Origin: Phoronis australis
Lineage: Eukaryota; Phoronida; Phoronidae
Length of the DNA stretch: 64,000 bases
Direction of reading: 5' to 3'
NCBI GenBank assembly: GCA_002633005.1
Contig: NMRA01000222.1
Coordinates: forward strand, 42,302 to 106,301
This document shows, piece by piece, positions 13,701-21,709 of this stretch. The notes beneath the pieces were generated by a model that saw only the letters and a program-made list of their open reading frames with translations, made no database searches and had not been told where the DNA came from. The position numbers were made by a program, and so were the translations under genes. Each line of letters begins with the position of its first letter. The stretch's first letter is position 1.

Positions 13701-16700
13701 GCCTGTAAATCTACACGTCCGTTTACTTGACAGGTCGCTTTCCTTACTGAACAGCGTCGAAAACAAACTCGTTTAATCGGTAACAGGCCGTGGATATCAC
13801 ATACCCGGCGATTCACTGTCTCTTTTCCAAGTTTTCAAAAAGTAAACGATTGTCCGTTAATATTACCCTGAACATGTGTTTATTGTTTTTTTTTGAAAAT
13901 ATATTATTTGGTTGGAAAAAAAGATCTGTATCGGTGATTGCCGCTGTCTAGAAACGCTTAGTTTACGCGTAGGATAATTCTGTAACTCAGTTTACTGTCG
14001 TTGCTACTTATGACTTTTATGTACTACATGTAGATGGGGATGGACCTGAAACACTTTCTGACGTCTGTGACAAGAGGGGGGTGGGGTGGGGGTGGGGAGT
14101 CAATAGTTTCCATGTAGGTCTACGGTGCACGTGCTTATTTGGAAGAGTGGTCTGCGTGAATATCGATTCATTTCAGCACGAGACGGGTGAGGTGGATAAA
14201 ATGATAATGAGCGGGAAAGCTAAATGTCACGAGATAGAAGTTAAGAGACCTAACACTCCACAAGCACGGTAAAAATTTTTTTTCGTCCTCACGTCAGTTT
14301 TAGTCATCCGAAAGGGTGGTAAAAATCTTCTTAATTCGGAGGGGTTAGTTTGTTTGTTGAAGAAGTATATTTGCACTGCTGAAGGACAGCCTTGAGCAAG
14401 CCGAATGAATCCACACCCAGTCTCTATTTTACATGACGTTACATGTGTTCTGAGAACACTGCAATTAAGATGAAATACTGCATAGCTAGCCACAATGTAC
14501 ATTGTACACCAAAGAAACTATGTATACGTAAAAACCTGCTTTGACACCAAGTTTGCATTTGCAGTGAAAAAGGAAAGGTCTGTGACGACCAGTTGAAAAG
14601 TATGGATGACAAAGCTAAACTGTGCAATGCTGTTAATGTCATCCTGCAAAATGTTGGGAAGTTTGACAAAGACGGGTCAGGTGCCTTGAGAAAAGAGGAA
14701 TGGCTGGCTTCATTGAACAGTGTAAGTACGAAAATGCACACGTCTTTGATATGGCGAGACGGATAGCCAGCTGCCTCAATGAACGTAACCTAAGCAGGTG
14801 TCGCACAGCTAAATGTAGTTAATTTCATGGGATTAAATCGCAGCTTTAACTCGTTATGACATACATTAGTCAGGGAGCCCGGGGGCTGAACCTGGATTTG
14901 CTGGATAAAACTTTTTCGTTGCAGTTTCATGTAGCCCTGGGTTAAATGAACATCATTTGTTGGGGAGTGTCGTGGTCATATGCAACCCATGAGCATTTTT
15001 AAGCATGCAAATTAAAGCTGTCATTATGCAAAATTCTATTCTTATAATTTCCTTAACAGGCACTTCAGGTAGATTTTTTTGTCGTTTTCACCCATGTCAC
15101 CATGGTCAGCAAATTGAATAATGCAACTTTTGTTTGGTGGATACATTGTATATTTGCAGAGTTTATGCACATTAAAGCTGCCATTATTCAAAGCTCTATT
15201 TGTTCGTTCAGCTACGGTACCGGGCACTACAGGTGAACTATCATGATAGTTGCATCCATATTCTTATGATCAATTACTATATTGTAATCAGTTTGCAAGT
15301 TGTTGCATGAAAAATTGCCTAGTTTGTCCAAATAAAGGCGACCTGTTTTTGCTCATAGTTTTCCTACAAGGGCAACATGTAAGAAGTTATTTTGGTATTT
15401 GTACTGGTGAATTTAATAACTGTTATTGCATTACAAATTTAAATAAGTTGTAATTTATTACAGACAATTCAATTTCCAATTTTTTCTGATACCCAGGGTA
15501 GATCTAATAGATAGCCAGAACAAAAGGCTATCCAGTAGGGCACAGTCACGAGATGTTTCAAATGTCAATTCAAGATTCAGGACGTATGTACATGTACAAC
15601 ACTATGTAACTTGCATTAATAAAAACAACGAGATTTTTCAACTTCAGCCTGTTTCGATCTCTCAAACATCTTCATCTCGATACCTACAGGTACATGTACT
15701 CATATGCACAAGGTTCACAGCCTGGTAAACTTTATGGTGTACCCCAAATGCACAAATGTGGAGACAATTCCATAGCGGAGTTGCAACGCCGCCATATTGG
15801 AAATGGGTCAGAATGTTGCATTGTGGTTAATGGGGTATTCTTCAGTAAACAAATACGTCGGCAAGCGTGGGGGCGAACCGGCCACAGGGAGGTTATACAT
15901 GTACGTGTTGTGTGGCTGGCTGCTATAATACCAGTTAGCGAGATAAAGAATTTAGTTACTACCTGTTTCCCAAGGATCAAGAACTGCGTTAAACATGGGT
16001 CAGACAAATCGGTAGAGCTGGTAGCACAGACCGACTTAGTGAATTCTATCCAACTTCGTAGCATAAAGTATGCAGCACTCATTTTGAGGGCGGCAAGAAA
16101 ACGTATCTTGGAAACTGCCCAACAATATTTCCCTTGAAAGAAACAGTAACAAATACTCCATGGCGGATGGTAGTGAAAAAAAAATTGTTTTCGCTTGACC
16201 AGAACCAAGCCAACATCTCCATTTAGATCTATTACGCAAGGCATGTATTGTATCTTGTGTGAACACATACAATTTTACAAATACCCCAGTGAACTACTCA
16301 AGCCCCATATTAATGAAGATTACACAGCAGGCGTGTGTTCAGTAGACGCTAGGACCTACGCTGGGACCTACCGAAAACCTAGTCAAAGTCACGTGTTCTC
16401 ATTTAAAATACACGGCAATTTGTTCTTGCTTTTTAGCGAGGTCCTAGGGTTACTGAACGGGAGGCAGGTGATACTTTTTCTTTTGCTTCTGAGTTCAAAA
16501 GTCTTACTTAACCGGTTCGTGACCTGTCTGTTTATCAACTTGCCTGCTAGAGAGTAACCCAGATGCCAAATTTACTCGTGAAGAACTCACAGAACTATTG
16601 AAATTTGCAACGAACAAAACCCATTTTTGGAAGGATCGATGCTGGTATCTACTTTTTGGCAGATTCGTGCAATATCCTTGGCATCTGCTTCCAGACGTGC

Positions 16701-19700
16701 TTTTCTTTCACATGTGTGATAGGTCCGAGTACAAGATGCAATATTATCGCTCTCCATCTCTCCAATTAAGACATGTTTCAATCTTGCGGGACAAGTGGCA
16801 AGTTGTGCCCAAAGCTCAAGAGTATCTTCTTTGAGGGCACTTTCCTTCCAACGTTCGAAATACACGCTGTACCGATGGCTCGGGGCCAGTGTATTTGCGA
16901 CCGGGCCAGTAAACTTTCACCTATAGGCCCTACATGTATGTTTATGTAGTCTCACATTCAAGTAACTGGCCCAGCGGGCCAGCAAATTTATTTGCTGAAG
17001 GTCGAGCACTGTTCCCTACTATGCCCCCAGTGCTATGCCCGTACCTCATGAATGTGGTACCTATAAGGTACCTAAACTGTGGCACGGTTAACGGACGCAC
17101 GAACACGACTCACGGATTTGCAAACACCGTCCACTGACTCACAAACACGGGAACGGACGAACAAAACACGGTCCATTCACCCAAATACACGGGACACGGA
17201 CTCACATTCACGAAGAAACACGGTTAACGGACCGCCAAACACTGTGACGGTTTCCGGACAAAATGTAAATGTCAGCTGACCCAGGAAGCCGATGAGTCCG
17301 TGACCCGTGTTTGGCGGTCCGTTAACCGTGTTTCCTCGTGAACATGAGTCCGTGTCCCGTGTATTTGGGTGAATGGATCGTGTTTTCTGAGTCCGTTCCC
17401 GTGTTTGTGAGTCAGTGGACGGTGTTTGCAGGTCCGTGAGTCGTGTTCATGCGCCCGTGACCATGATGAGTCCGTTAACCGTGTAGTTTAGGTACCTTGT
17501 AAACTGATCGCTCCGAGTCCCATTCAAGCGTTCACCCAGCTCTAATCTGGGGGTTTTCAGTTTGCGGGAGTTGGACAGCAGTCAATATCTTTTTGAAATT
17601 AGGTTTAGCAAATACAGACGCTGAAGTTGGCTAATAGTGAAATATATCAAATAAGCAGAAAAATCATTAACCCCAATTGGGAATCGAACTACAGGTCTCT
17701 AGATTGTCAGTCTAATGCTTTTAGTGGTAAGAAACATGAGTGCATACCTTGAAATAGTTTACCTTTGATGCCTGCTTCTTCAGTTACAAGCACAAGTAGA
17801 ACTTTGAATAATGGCGGCCTTATTTTGCATATGAAAATTCACGACGTATCCCCCTAGAATGCTTGCACTGTTCAATTCGATGACAATGGAAACATGGCTT
17901 AAACATCAAAATAATCTTAATGGAGTGCTTGGTAAGGAAATCATGAGCAAAAATAAAATTTTGCATAATGGCGGCCTTAATCAGCATATTTAAAAAATGC
18001 TCGAGAGTTGCGAATGGTCATCCTCTTAAATCATGATTACTTAGGCCTATGCCTAGGCTACATAAGAAAACAAAAGAACTATATCCAGCAAATCCTGGTT
18101 AAGTTTAAAACAGTCTTTGGCTGCCGGGCTATATTCTTGCACTCAACGCGTGCTGTTGCTCGGGCAACAAGTTGTGTCATTGTGGACTGCATTTATTGTT
18201 GTCATGCCAGGCACACGGACAGTTATGCCTATATGAAGCCGCGTGCGGCAACATATTCCACAACATCCAGCTCACTTAGAATGAAGTCAAGTAAAGTTGC
18301 ATGGTACACTACTCTGCTTTACCTGTTTATTGGTTGTTTCAACCTAATCCTCAGAGCATACATGTAAGACAAGACTTATCATAACTTTGCTTACGCAGGG
18401 AGACCGGGAATTGGAAGCTGCCTACAAAACAGTGTTTGGAGACAACGCTGTACCGGAGGAAATTCTGAAACAAGTGAATGCTGGTGAAGAGGTAGTCCAC
18501 GTTACTTTGAGACGTCCACAACGCTTTAGTGTTCTTGATAGTTTGGCATAGTAGAAGAGTCATGTGAATCAAAAATAAGCCACGCTATTGCATGGCAGCA
18601 CGGCCAAAAGAATTTCACATTTGCTTTGAAATCAAGCCACAGGGTGAGTGCTTTCATGTGCCAACTCGAGATGTTACTTTTTACGCAATTACGAGTTTAT
18701 ACATATTCCCAGCCCGACTGTTTGTTTCCTCCCGTCACAGTAACACCGTATTCCTTTCCGGTCGCTCATTGACACTGAGCACTTGTAGACTTATTAGTTT
18801 TGAAAACCTGTGGTTGAGTTTCTGACTTGTCGTTTGTTTTTTCAGTTTGATTTCGAAATGTTTGCTAAATACGTGGAGAGTCACAATGACATCTCGATAT
18901 GTGAGGTGAAGGAAAGCGTCTCTCTCCTACCCGTGTCAAATTTCATGGAGTTCATGTCGGCGCTCTTGCACACTTGGCAAAACGGAAATGCAAACAGATT
19001 TTTCTCGGTAAGTATACACGATAAAGGTTTTCACGATTTCCGTATAATGCTTTGAAAGGTCTGTGAGGATTACGTGCTGAGCGTTTTGAGTCCTGCTGCG
19101 TCAAACATCTCTCCTACGCACATTGCCCTACTCACCATTCAGCTTTTAGCTACAATTTGGAGCCCAGCGCAAAATAGGGGCCCCATCGTTCTTCCAGAGC
19201 TATTCAAAGCCTGTTGCAACTGGGGGAATCCCGAAATCCCGATGGCTGATCTAAAAAAGCTAGGGAGTCATAATAATTAGGAATTTGTCCTTAAATTAGG
19301 GGCGTTGCATGAAAAGATCCCTACTTATTTTGATTTACAATGAAAATTCAAATTTCGATTAATAATTTGATGGGGAACTTATTTCACTCGATATAAGCAT
19401 GCAGACTGTACTCTGACGCCACGTGAACCATTCAAAATTCGTTTAGTGGGATCCAGAAATTACCGTACACATTTTCATGGTTTGTCATCTTCACTACGTT
19501 AACACAATTGCTTCGTTGATTTAGGAGCATGATCCCGGGAGAACAATAAGCATATACACGGACTACATTGGATCGCTGGACATCGACATTGAACAACTTG
19601 ATCTCGAATTCTTGAAACGGGTATGTTGACGAGTCTACCTTGACGCTCGCGCGCCCTACTCATTCCCAGTGAACTTGGAGCTCGGCGTGCAGCTGACCAA

Positions 19701-20338
19701 CTTTTCTTTCTTCCGTTGTTTTCCTATTTTCCATCACATACTCTTCATTGAAAGAAAATCGTTACCAACAAACCCTGGTTGCAACCATTTTCAAGAAAGT
19801 CCATCTTACCGGTAACTCCGAATTCGGCCACAACCGCTTAAAACACAGCGTTCAGTATAATACTCCGATGGAGGAGTCAGCAATATTTTGGCCTAAGTTG
19901 TGATATGTGTTGCATACAATGTTTAAGTGATTTGAGAGTTGATGGTAAACTAAATGAAAACAAAGGATGTATGTTACAATAAGACCCAGGCATGGCGATA
20001 GTACCTTGCCAGGTGGACGAGACCTGTCATTCTCAGCCATTCGTTTGGCATGTTAGAAGCATAGGCAATATTGCAAAGTGCATGAGCGAATCTTGGGGTG
20101 AGAGTCATGCCACGAAGGTTTTCCGTTAGGAGTATGAGCACCCTCTCTTTGCAACATCCTAAATCCCCTCATTGAACGGGTTGTTCGCACTCAGGAGCAG
20201 CGAGTACCCAATGCAAACGCCATGTTTTCTTTTGCATGCTATTTGATGATAAATCTATTTTTATTTGTTCTGTTTTTTGTCTTACAGCAGGGTCGACTGG
20301 CCGCAGTCAATTTTCTGAAGCTGGGAGTCAAACACTGA
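4627..20338 (+). CDS. EF-hand-containing patatin-like phospholipase, spliced gene (one short exon not found)
   Basis: Predicted lipid acyl hydrolase of the patatin family (Ser-Asp dyad). Readable exons are 4627-4782, 5046-5155, 7662-7798, 9575-9710, 11646-11735, 13548-13654, 14177-14268, 14565-14721, 18399-18491, 18846-19007, 19525-19620 and 20288-20338, all with GT-AG borders. Phases agree at every junction except 5155 to 7662, where an exon of roughly 12 codons is missing from the model. The protein has a Gly-rich oxyanion motif (EGGGVK), the nucleophile motif GTSGG, and Asp in DGG. A canonical EF-hand loop (DKDGSGALRKEE) and a degenerate one follow, then a C-terminal segment ending in FLKLGVKH. 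The start was chosen at 4627 because it gives MGNTLS, a good N-myristoylation signal; an in-frame ATG five codons upstream (4612) is the alternative. Membrane tethering and calcium control are inferences. The substrate is unknown. Confidence 0.82.
5046..5155 (+). CDS. Phospholipase exon 2: catalytic serine (GTSGG)
   Basis: Continues in frame from exon 1 as VLEKVGVLKNIKRIAGTSGG, then a hydrophobic helix and SPQ-x-IR. The nucleophile serine is the S of GTSGG. The x is caused by an unresolved base (n) at 5148; a G there would give the expected Glu. The exon ends in phase 2 before gtattt. Confidence 0.88.
6053..6220 (-). other. Exon-like open segment on the opposite strand inside intron 2
   Basis: On the minus strand a good acceptor (ttcataactacag) opens 55 codons without a stop, then TAA. 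The product is acidic in its middle (EEERNSDIEEEEREM region) and has no recognised domain. It could be the terminal exon of a nested gene or a retrocopy fragment. No upstream exon was identified, so support is weak. Confidence 0.2.
6533..6589. repeat. Perfect 57-bp palindrome (28-bp arms, 1-base loop)
   Basis: The left arm 6533-6560 (starting agagtcgaaaatttcgcg) is the exact reverse complement of 6562-6589, with a single C between. No mismatch is present. Such arms are normally unstable, so this is either recent or under some constraint. Confidence 0.95.
6732..7128. repeat. 38-bp minisatellite in two blocks
   Basis: The unit gtatagaggtgggtctgtgt plus ggtgttagtgatggtggg repeats with 38-base spacing in 6732-6838 and again in 6985-7128. 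Unrelated sequence (about 6840-6984) separates the two blocks. Confidence 0.85.
7130..7440. repeat. Degenerate (GGT/GAT)n simple-sequence tract
   Basis: Rich in ggtggt, gatggt and gtggtagtggtt-type trinucleotides. It ends with the complementary atcatcaccatc at about 7396, so part of it can fold back. Confidence 0.6.
7662..7798 (+). CDS. Phospholipase exon 3
   Basis: Opens in phase 1 after tccttttgcag and reads (D)ARFGRASYCYN through GDPKYTFKQ, ending in phase 0 before gtacgt. This is the helical region between the nucleophile elbow and the next strand of the patatin fold. The phase conflict with exon 2 points to a missing exon. Confidence 0.75.
7799..9574 (+). other. Phospholipase intron 3, no gene seen
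   Basis: Several overlapping short open frames occur on both strands around 8118-8867. They show no recognised motif and lie within an intron with good borders, so they are not annotated as genes. Confidence 0.5.
9575..9710 (+). CDS. Phospholipase exon 4
   Basis: Starts LYEDRGIELCIVACNING after gtgtatgcag and ends AVRMSMSIP plus one base before gtaagaa. The stretch YFHPKTTPHAEIADAVRMSMSIP is the very typical patatin core segment that precedes the catalytic Asp exon. Confidence 0.9.
9711..11645 (+). other. Phospholipase intron 4, no gene seen
   Basis: A+T-rich with a TACATGTACATGTA-type tract near 10239. No exon with acceptable borders or recognised motif was found. Confidence 0.5.
11646..11735 (+). 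CDS. Phospholipase exon 5: catalytic aspartate (DGG)
   Basis: After gcgtgtgtttcag it reads VMAPWKGTNGKAFYVDGGV then LCNFPIHVFD. The Asp of DGG is the second member of the catalytic dyad. NFP after it is typical of the family. Both ends are phase 1. Confidence 0.92.
11736..13547 (+). other. Phospholipase intron 5 with a dispersed repeat
   Basis: The segment 12110-12300 (starting atatcaaataaggaaacgtgc) matches 20790-21000 and, over a shorter length, 29115-29200. No coding exon is recognised in the rest. Confidence 0.6.
13548..13654 (+). CDS. Phospholipase exon 6
   Basis: Reads GWYLSMDPKDSFFRRLPEG and on to FNEKTLGICV before gtaaat. An earlier GT at 13602 could also serve as donor, but the sequence after it (FNEKTLG) fits the family's N-D/E-KTLG pattern. 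The longer exon also restores phase 0 for exon 7. Confidence 0.8.
14177..14268 (+). CDS. Phospholipase exon 7
   Basis: After gattcatttcag it reads HETGEVDKMIMSGKAKCHEI and then a Lys/Arg-rich end, finishing in phase 2 before gtaaaa. It is the linker between the catalytic domain and the EF-hand region. Charged, with no recognised domain. Confidence 0.75.
14565..14721 (+). CDS. Phospholipase exon 8: canonical EF-hand
   Basis: Joins in phase 2 and carries a helix (LCNAVNVILQNVGKF) followed by the loop DKDGSGALRKEE and an exiting helix. Loop positions 1, 3, 5 and 12 are D, D, S and E with Gly at 6, as in calcium-binding EF-hands. Ends in phase 0 before gtaagta. Confidence 0.88.
15694..15770 (+). 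pseudogene. Fragment of a Penelope-like reverse transcriptase
   Basis: The words GSQPGKLYGVPQMHK (15709-15756) match the pattern G-S-x-P-G-x-L-Y-G-x-P-x-x-H-K that is characteristic of Penelope-like and related retroelement reverse transcriptases. The similarity stops after about 16 codons, so only a scrap remains. Confidence 0.45.
16553..16642 (+). CDS. Candidate additional EF-hand exon of the phospholipase
   Basis: The frame SNPDAKFTREELTELLKFA reads like the end of an EF-hand loop plus its exiting helix (N at 3, D at 5, F at 8, E at 12). The acceptor could be ctagag at 16552, and gctg before gtatct near 16643 could be a donor. The phase there (2) does not fit the next exon at 18399, so this is either skipped, followed by an unseen exon, or a relic. 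Confidence 0.35.
17065..17498. repeat. Large imperfect hairpin, arms about 190-200 bp
   Basis: The left arm (17065-17250, starting aaggtacctaaactg) and the right arm (17299-17498, ending agtttaggtacctt) are reverse complements with small gaps. Both arms consist of recurrent words such as cacgg, acggac and gttaacgg. The arms therefore also look like a degenerate short tandem array facing its own mirror image. The spacer is about 48 bases. Confidence 0.9.
17675..17740 (-). other. tRNA-like pseudogene or SINE fragment
   Basis: On the minus strand an anticodon-arm-like piece (tTAGACTGACAATCTAG, loop anticodon GAC) is followed by a B-box-like AGTTCGATTCCC. The D-arm and acceptor stem are not well formed, so it is called a degraded tRNA-derived sequence and not a gene. 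Confidence 0.4.
18399..18491 (+). CDS. Phospholipase exon 9
   Basis: 31 codons, phase 0 at both ends, after gcttacgcag and before gtagtc. Contains AAYKTVFGDNAVPEEILKQV, the entering helix of a second, degenerate EF-hand completed by exon 10. A near-identical copy is at 43791-43883. Confidence 0.85.
18846..19007 (+). CDS. Phospholipase exon 10
   Basis: 54 codons, phase 0, after gtttgttttttcag. It begins FDFEMFAKYVES, which with the end of exon 9 (QVNAGEE) resembles an EF-hand whose position-1 acid and position-12 Glu are lost. A helical segment (EFMSALLHTWQN) follows. The duplicate at 44259-44415 has a 2-base deletion. Confidence 0.85.
19525..19620 (+). CDS. Phospholipase exon 11
   Basis: 32 codons, phase 0. 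Reads GRTISIYTDYIGSLDIDIEQ and ends EFLKR before gtatgt. Patatin homologues have a comparable I-x-T-x-x-I/V-G-S/T-L-D segment near the C-terminus. An intact-looking duplicate is at 44917-45012. Confidence 0.88.
20288..20338 (+). CDS. Phospholipase last exon
   Basis: After tttttgtcttacag it reads QGRLAAVNFLKLGVKH and stops with TGA at 20336-20338. Copies are at 28641-28691 (open, with stop) and 45669-45710 (acceptor and stop lost). Confidence 0.88.
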   Translation, partial: QGRLAAVNFLKLGVKH

Positions 20339-20475
20339 GGCTTGAAACAAACGACAGATACACGAACATTGTTCGTCATAAAATTAATTGATACGTTACA
20401 TACATGTGAAACTACTGGAGTTAAAGAAGCATGGAAAGCGAAAGTTCGTCACAGATATATTTCAAACAATTCTTG

Positions 20476-20481
20476 ATTAAA
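20476..20481 (+). terminator. Candidate polyadenylation signal ATTAAA of the phospholipase gene
   Basis: ATTAAA lies 138 bases after the stop codon. The orphan copy has AATAAA at the corresponding place (28829-28834). A further AATAAA at 21543-21548 lies inside the duplicated block and is an alternative site. Confidence 0.5.
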
Positions 20482-20789
20482 GTACCATATCGCAACGCAC
20501 AGTACAAAGTTATTTACTTTCCCCTTTGCTGGAATTTCCAGAAAATTCACAAAATTCCATGACTTTTGAAATACGAACTCAGAAAAAACTCTAGTATCTA
20601 ATCTCACTTCCACTTAAATGAATGCGCGCATGCTCTCACCTTCATTCTACAACTGCTGAGTTACAAGATGGAAATAAGCGGCAGATTATCTTGTGTGATT
20701 TCACTCCAAATCTGAGGTCAACAGCACAATACGATGAACAGGTCACATTTTCCACATAAGGGAAATGTGCCAAGTCTATGTCTTTCCAT

Positions 20790-21000
20790 ACCAAATAAGG
20801 AGACGTGCTTTGCCTTGAGAGAAAAATTGACGAAGTGACAGCCAGGCAATAGATCGTTTTTTTTTAAGATTTGAAATTAAAATAAATAAAAATGTTTTGA
20901 CATTCACAGAATTTCAGAATCTTTACGAACAAACCCTAAAAATACTTGGCGAGCAGGTTGAATTCTGTTTCAGTGGTAGAGAACCATTCTGATTAGAGTA
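20790..21000. repeat. Dispersed repeat shared with intron 5 and the orphan copy
   Basis: Matches 12110-12300 in the same orientation through agacgtgctttgccttg, gacgaagtg and gagcaggttgaattctgtttc. The first part also matches 29115-29200. Confidence 0.7.
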
Positions 21001-21109
21001 TCTTAGTTTGTTTCTCTTGTTCCAGGTTTCTTAAAATGTAAAAATAGCTATTTTTGCGTCTTAGATTTCTGATAGTATCAGTAAGTATCAACTACAGGTA
21101 CATTTAAGT

Positions 21110-21370
21110 CACACTGATGGCGCGACGAATAGAAAATGAAACAAAGTTATAAATTTACAACGTCCAGCTTAGTATTTCACATTTAACGAAATGTGTTAAG
21201 TGTGTTGTCAAATAAAGCTATCTACAAAACGTAAAGGTGCTGATAAAATCTCTCACTCTATGTAGGTGAACTGTATTTTTGAAAAAAAGGGTTTTTACTG
21301 CAAGGCTTACTGTGGCAAAACCAACCACAAAATAACCTGTAGAGTGAAAACCGTACTCTTTATTCATTGC
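21110..21370. repeat. Dispersed repeat shared with 52985-53240
   Basis: The words ctgatggc, tagaaaatgaaa, tccagctt, gtatttcac, ctctatgta and ctttattcattg occur in the same order in both places. The second copy directly adjoins the 3' end of the deacetylase gene. Confidence 0.6.
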
Positions 21371-21709
21371 ACATAAAAACTCCTAGAAACTCATCCTAGG
21401 ACTGGAATGCCAACTCCTGCGCGTGGACTAGTGTTTGGGCTTATGACCCCGAGATTTCACGGGAATCAGTACCCGCGAGTGTTTGCACAATGGATTCCGT
21501 GTTGTACGCTCGACTGGGTTTGATTGAGTGTTGTAGTTATCAAATAAAGCCTAATTTCATTCTTTCATTGTTGTTTTGTATTTTTTGGCTGATTGAAGTT
21601 GTCATGTAGACATTGACGCAATTTAGATGCTGAACGAAAATCTGCAGTCACTTTAACAACCTGTCAAGCTGTATGCTAGTAGTTTTTTATTCAACAAACG
21701 TACTTGTTT

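Larger units (their letters stand above)
14722..18398 (+). other. Phospholipase intron 8 (long), with repeat fragments
   Basis: Holds a reverse-transcriptase scrap (15709-15756), a possible second EF-hand exon (16553-16642), the large hairpin at 17065-17498 and a tRNA-like fragment (17675-17740). Open frames of up to 178 codons at 15694-16268 overlap on both strands and carry no convincing domain apart from the scrap. Confidence 0.55.

Noticed and set aside
15732-16268. 178-codon minus-strand open frame, the longest in the window
   Set aside because: Overlaps another open frame on the plus strand, has no domain, and its composition (many C, W, H, S) looks like translated repeat DNA.
16587-16865. 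92-codon minus-strand open frame
   Set aside because: Protein-like composition, but overlaps the EF-hand-like plus-strand segment and has no recognised motif or splice context. Left unannotated.
17675-17740. Functional tRNA-Val (anticodon GAC)
   Set aside because: Anticodon arm and B box are present, but D-arm and acceptor stem do not pair, so it is listed only as a tRNA-like fragment.
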